DNA of 64,000 nucleotides, taken from Cellulomonas sp. Y8 (lineage in GTDB: Bacteria > Actinomycetota > Actinomycetes > Actinomycetales > Cellulomonadaceae). Below the pieces are notes generated by a model. That model saw nothing but the letters and a program-made list of their open reading frames with translations. It was not told the origin of the DNA and ran no database searches. The DNA lies in contig NZ_CP041203.1 of assembly GCF_008033115.1 (NCBI RefSeq), positions 3,844,001-3,908,000 on the forward strand. Direction: 5' to 3'. Positions 61,370 to 64,000 of the stretch are shown in pieces. How positions within the stretch are numbered: position 1 is the first letter of the stretch; each line of letters begins with the position of its first letter. Made by a program: the position numbers and the translations under genes.

Positions 61370-62707
61370 ATGGACAGGCAGCAGGAGTTCGTCCTCCGCA
61401 CCGTGGAGGAGCGCGACATCCGTTTCATCCGGCTCTGGTTCACCGACGTGCTGGGGACGCTGAAGTCCGTCGCCGTCGCGCCGGCCGAGCTCGAGGCGGC
61501 CTTCTCGGAGGGCATCGGGTTCGACGGCTCCTCGATCGAGGGCCTGACCCGGGTCTACGAGGCGGACATGATCGCCAAGCCCGATCCGACGACGTTCCAG
61601 GTGCTGCCCTGGCGCGGGGAGCGGCACGGCACCGCGCGCATGTTCTGCGACATCCTCACCCCCGAGGGCGAGCCGTCGCTGGCGGACAGCCGCAACGTGC
61701 TCAAGCGCGCGCTGGCCCGGGCGAGCGAGAAGGGCTTCACCTTCTACACGCACCCCGAGGTCGAGTTCTACCTGTTCGACGCCCCGGCCGACCCGACGCA
61801 GCCGCTGGTCCCCGTCGACCAGGGCGGCTACTTCGACCACGTGCCGCGCGGCACCGCCCACGACTTCCGGCGCGCCGCGATCACGATGCTGGAGTCCATG
61901 GGCATCTCGGTGGAGTTCTCCCACCACGAGGCCGGCCCGGGCCAGAACGAGATCGACCTGCGGTACGCCGACGCCCTGACCACCGCGGACAACATCATGA
62001 CGTTCCGCACCGTGGTCAAGGAGGTCGCGCTGGAGCAGGGCGTGTTCGCGTCCTTCATGCCGAAGCCGCTGGCCGACCAGCCGGGCTCCGGCATGCACAC
62101 CCACCTGTCGCTGTTCGAGGGCGACCGGAACGCCTTCCACGAGCCGGGCGGCCACCTGGAGCTGTCGAAGACGGCGCGGTCGTTCATCGCGGGCCTGCTC
62201 AAGCACGCCGCCGAGATCACCGCGGTGACCAACCAGTTCACCAACTCGTACAAGCGGCTGTGGGGCGGCGCCGAGGCGCCGTCGTACATCTGCTGGGGCC
62301 ACAACAACCGGTCCGCGCTGGTCCGGGTGCCGATGTACAAGCCGGGCAAGTCCAACTCGGCGCGCATCGAGTACCGCGCGGTCGACTCGGCCACCAACCC
62401 GTACCTGGCGTTCGCGGTGCTGCTGGCCGCGGGCCTCAAGGGCGTCGAGGAGGGCTACGAGCTGCCCGAGGGCGCCGACGACGACGTGTGGGAGCTGACC
62501 GACGCCGAGCGCCGCGCGCTGGGCATCGAGCCGCTGCCGGCCACGCTGGAGAACGCGATCGCCGTCATGGAGCGGTCCGAGCTGGTCGCCGAGACGCTGG
62601 GCGAGCACGTGTTCGACTTCGTGCTGAAGAACAAGAAGCGCGAGTGGGAGGAGTACCGCTCGCAGGTCACGCCCTACGAGCTGCGCCGCTTCCTCCCGAT
62701 GCTCTGA
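61370..62707 (+). CDS. glnA2: Glutamine synthetase, GlnA2 type
   Basis: This 445-residue type I glutamine synthetase makes glutamine from glutamate, ammonia and ATP. It starts MDRQQEFVLRTVEERDIRF, essentially as in Mycobacterium GlnA2, which supports the start. FDGSSI is at 51-56, metal-binding Glu130/Glu132 in HPEVEFYLF, HHEAGPGQNEID at 185-196 and GMHTHLS at 241-247. The length and lack of the long tail fit GlnA2 rather than GlnA1. It lies just upstream of glnE, as in other actinobacteria. Confidence 0.97.
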   Translation: MDRQQEFVLRTVEERDIRFIRLWFTDVLGTLKSVAVAPAELEAAFSEGIGFDGSSIEGLTRVYEADMIAKPDPTTFQVLPWRGERHGTARMFCDILTPEGEPSLADSRNVLKRALARASEKGFTFYTHPEVEFYLFDAPADPTQPLVPVDQGGYFDHVPRGTAHDFRRAAITMLESMGISVEFSHHEAGPGQNEIDLRYADALTTADNIMTFRTVVKEVALEQGVFASFMPKPLADQPGSGMHTHLSLFEGDRNAFHEPGGHLELSKTARSFIAGLLKHAAEITAVTNQFTNSYKRLWGGAEAPSYICWGHNNRSALVRVPMYKPGKSNSARIEYRAVDSATNPYLAFAVLLAAGLKGVEEGYELPEGADDDVWELTDAERRALGIEPLPATLENAIAVMERSELVAETLGEHVFDFVLKNKKREWEEYRSQVTPYELRRFLPML

Positions 62708-62722
62708 CCCGGGTGCTGGTCT

Positions 62723-62786
62723 CGCCGAGTGGGCAGTCGATGTCCCTTCCCGGGTCCGGGAGGCGACATCGACTGCCCGCTCGGCG
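62723..62786 (+). terminator. Long hairpin between glnA2 and glnE
   Basis: Arms of 22 bases (62723-62744 and 62765-62786) pair with one G:U, and the inner bases also pair, giving a stem of nearly 30. It begins 15 bases after the glnA2 stop codon. The sequence differs from the 8415 and 10664 elements. Confidence 0.75.
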
Positions 62787-62807
62787 GTCCGGGGGTGTGG
62801 CGGTCGG

Positions 62808-62813
62808 TAGCGT
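62808..62813 (+). promoter_or_regulatory. -10 box TAGCGT, leaderless start of glnE
   Basis: TAGCGT is followed by six bases and the GTG at 62820. Confidence 0.55.
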
Positions 62814-62819
62814 GAGGGC

Positions 62820-64000
62820 GTGAGCAGCACGTCGGTCGGTCGGGGCAGCACGCTCGCGGGTCGGCTGACCCGCGCGGGGTTCGCGGACGTCGCGCGCGCG
62901 GAGCGGCTGCTGGCCGACGCCGCGCTGCTGCGGCTGGTGGGCGGCGAGGGTGCCGTCCCGGACGAGGACGCGCCGCGCGCCGCACCCAGCCCCGACGGCC
63001 TCCCCGCTGCCGCGCCGCTCGCGTCCGAGGCGCTCGTCCCCGCGCTCGCCGAGTCCGCCGACCCCGACCAGGCGCTGCTGTCGCTCGCGAAGATCGCCGG
63101 CGCCGTGGAGCCCGACGCCGCGCGCCGCGACCGGCTCGCCGCCGCGCTCGCGGAGGACGGCCCGGCGCGGGACCGGCTGCTCGCCGTCGTGGGCGCGTCG
63201 GTCGCGCTGGGCGACGACCTCAGCGCGCACCCCGAGCACCTGGACGTGGTCCTGGACGACGCCCCGGGTACGGGCGTGCCGGTCGGCGAGGTGCGCGGGG
63301 AGCTGCTGACGGCCGTCGGCGCGGACCCCGGTGCCGCGGTCCCCGTGGCGGGCGTGACCGGGCCCGACGGCGTCGACGCCATGCGCCGCGCGTACCGGCG
63401 CCGGCTGCTGCGGATCGCCGCCACCGACCTCACGTCCGGCGAGCCGCTGACCCGGCTGCCGGGCGTCGCCGCCGCGCTCGCCGACCTGGCCGCCGCGGCG
63501 CTGGAGGCCTCGCTGGCCCTGGCCCGCGCCGAGCTCGACGACCACGGCGCCTCGGTGCGGCTCGCCGTCATCGGCATGGGCAAGACCGGCGGCCGCGAGC
63601 TCAACTACGTCAGCGACGTGGACGTGGTCTACGTCGCCGAGCCGGTCGAGGGCGCCGACGAGGCGGAGGCGCTGGCCGCCGGGACCCGGCTCGCGACCGC
63701 GCTGGCCCGGGCGTGCGCCGCGCCGTCCGGCGAGCCGGCGCTGTGGCCGGTCGACGCCGCGCTGCGCCCGGAGGGCAAGGACGGCCCGCTGGTCCGCACG
63801 CTCGACTCGCACCGGTCGTACTACGAGCGCTGGGCGAAGACCTGGGAGTTCCAGGCGCTGCTCAAGGCCCGGCCGCTCGCCGGCGACCCGGGGCTCGGCC
63901 GCGCGTACGTCGAGGCGACCAACCCGATGGTGTGGCAGGCGGTCCGCCGGGAGAACTTCGTCTCCGACTCCCAGGCCATGCGCCGCCGGGTCGAGCGGAA
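62820..64000 (+). CDS. glnE: Glutamine synthetase adenylyltransferase/deadenylase (3' end cut by the window)
   Basis: GlnE adenylylates or deadenylylates glutamine synthetase. The frame is open from the GTG at 62820 to the window end, 393 codons of a protein that is normally about 1000. The first catalytic domain is seen: IGMGKTGGRELNYVSDVDVV (the G-K-GG-EL-SD-D motif), and PVDAALRPEGKDGPLVRTLD later. The first 170 residues are Ala/Leu-rich and helical. It lies after glnA2 with its own promoter and the hairpin between them. Confidence 0.96.
   Translation, partial: MSSTSVGRGSTLAGRLTRAGFADVARAERLLADAALLRLVGGEGAVPDEDAPRAAPSPDGLPAAAPLASEALVPALAESADPDQALLSLAKIAGAVEPDAARRDRLAAALAEDGPARDRLLAVVGASVALGDDLSAHPEHLDVVLDDAPGTGVPVGEVRGELLTAVGADPGAAVPVAGVTGPDGVDAMRRAYRRRLLRIAATDLTSGEPLTRLPGVAAALADLAAAALEASLALARAELDDHGASVRLAVIGMGKTGGRELNYVSDVDVVYVAEPVEGADEAEALAAGTRLATALARACAAPSGEPALWPVDAALRPEGKDGPLVRTLDSHRSYYERWAKTWEFQALLKARPLAGDPGLGRAYVEATNPMVWQAVRRENFVSDSQAMRRRVER

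Overview
This is a very GC-rich stretch from a high-GC Gram-positive bacterium, most likely a Cellulomonas-like member of the Micrococcales. Evidence for this: a FasR-fabD-fabH-acpP-fabF cluster, a homodimeric-type aceE, polyphosphate glucokinase, GlnA2 next to glnE, class E sortase signals (LAXTG), an ECF41 sigma factor, and many genes with a TANNNT -10 box 6-7 bases before the start codon (leaderless transcripts). The genus is inferred from overall gene content, not from a marker comparison. Both ends cut a gene: an ATP-grasp ligase on the left and glnE on the right.

Layout. 1-4500: an ATP-grasp enzyme of the graspetide-maturase type, a small YbaY-like protein, an ECF41 sigma factor with its oxidoreductase partner, and an NDH-2-like flavoprotein. 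4591-9852: fatty acid synthase II genes fabF, acpP, fabH, fabD and their PucR-type regulator FasR, all on the minus strand. 9965-15081: a hypothetical gene, aceE (pyruvate dehydrogenase E1), a divergent DUF3052-peroxiredoxin pair and tRNA-Val. 15195-25800: an accessory stretch of secreted and surface proteins (a frameshifted FG-GAP-like protein, a DUF5648 protein, a large LAXTG protein, a polytopic membrane protein), then a KstD-like flavoprotein with a TetR regulator.

25874-36600: small membrane proteins, a DUF1254/DUF1214 protein divergent from a large LuxR regulator, a histidine kinase-response regulator pair, a strongly repetitive LAXTG surface protein and a Nudix hydrolase. 36736-44811: a siderophore-interacting protein under a candidate iron box, a nucleotidyltransferase, an SRAP repair protein, a DUF222-HNH protein, an alcohol dehydrogenase, and the Nif3 / zinc-ribbon-like / histidine phosphatase operon. 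44812-49137: a ThrE-like exporter, yaaA and the RNase P RNA. 49176-53700: an accessory patch with two small unknowns, an orphan HsdR-N-domain protein with an abnormal 5' end, a CAP protein, a GNAT acetyltransferase, a CsbD-like protein and several small unknowns. 53784-64000: a VOC protein, ppgk and map, an M15 peptidase, an EEP-fold phosphatase with two minisatellites inside its catalytic domain, panB, nadE, glnA2 and glnE.

Most of the window is core metabolism: lipid synthesis, pyruvate oxidation, glucose phosphorylation from polyphosphate, and NAD, pantoate and glutamine synthesis. The less usual material is the repeat-bearing proteins (34241-35305 and 57170-58729), the frameshifted secreted protein, the degenerate zinc ribbon, a dispersed palindromic repeat family seen twice, and the truncated restriction-like gene. 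I saw no CRISPR array, prophage or complete defence system.
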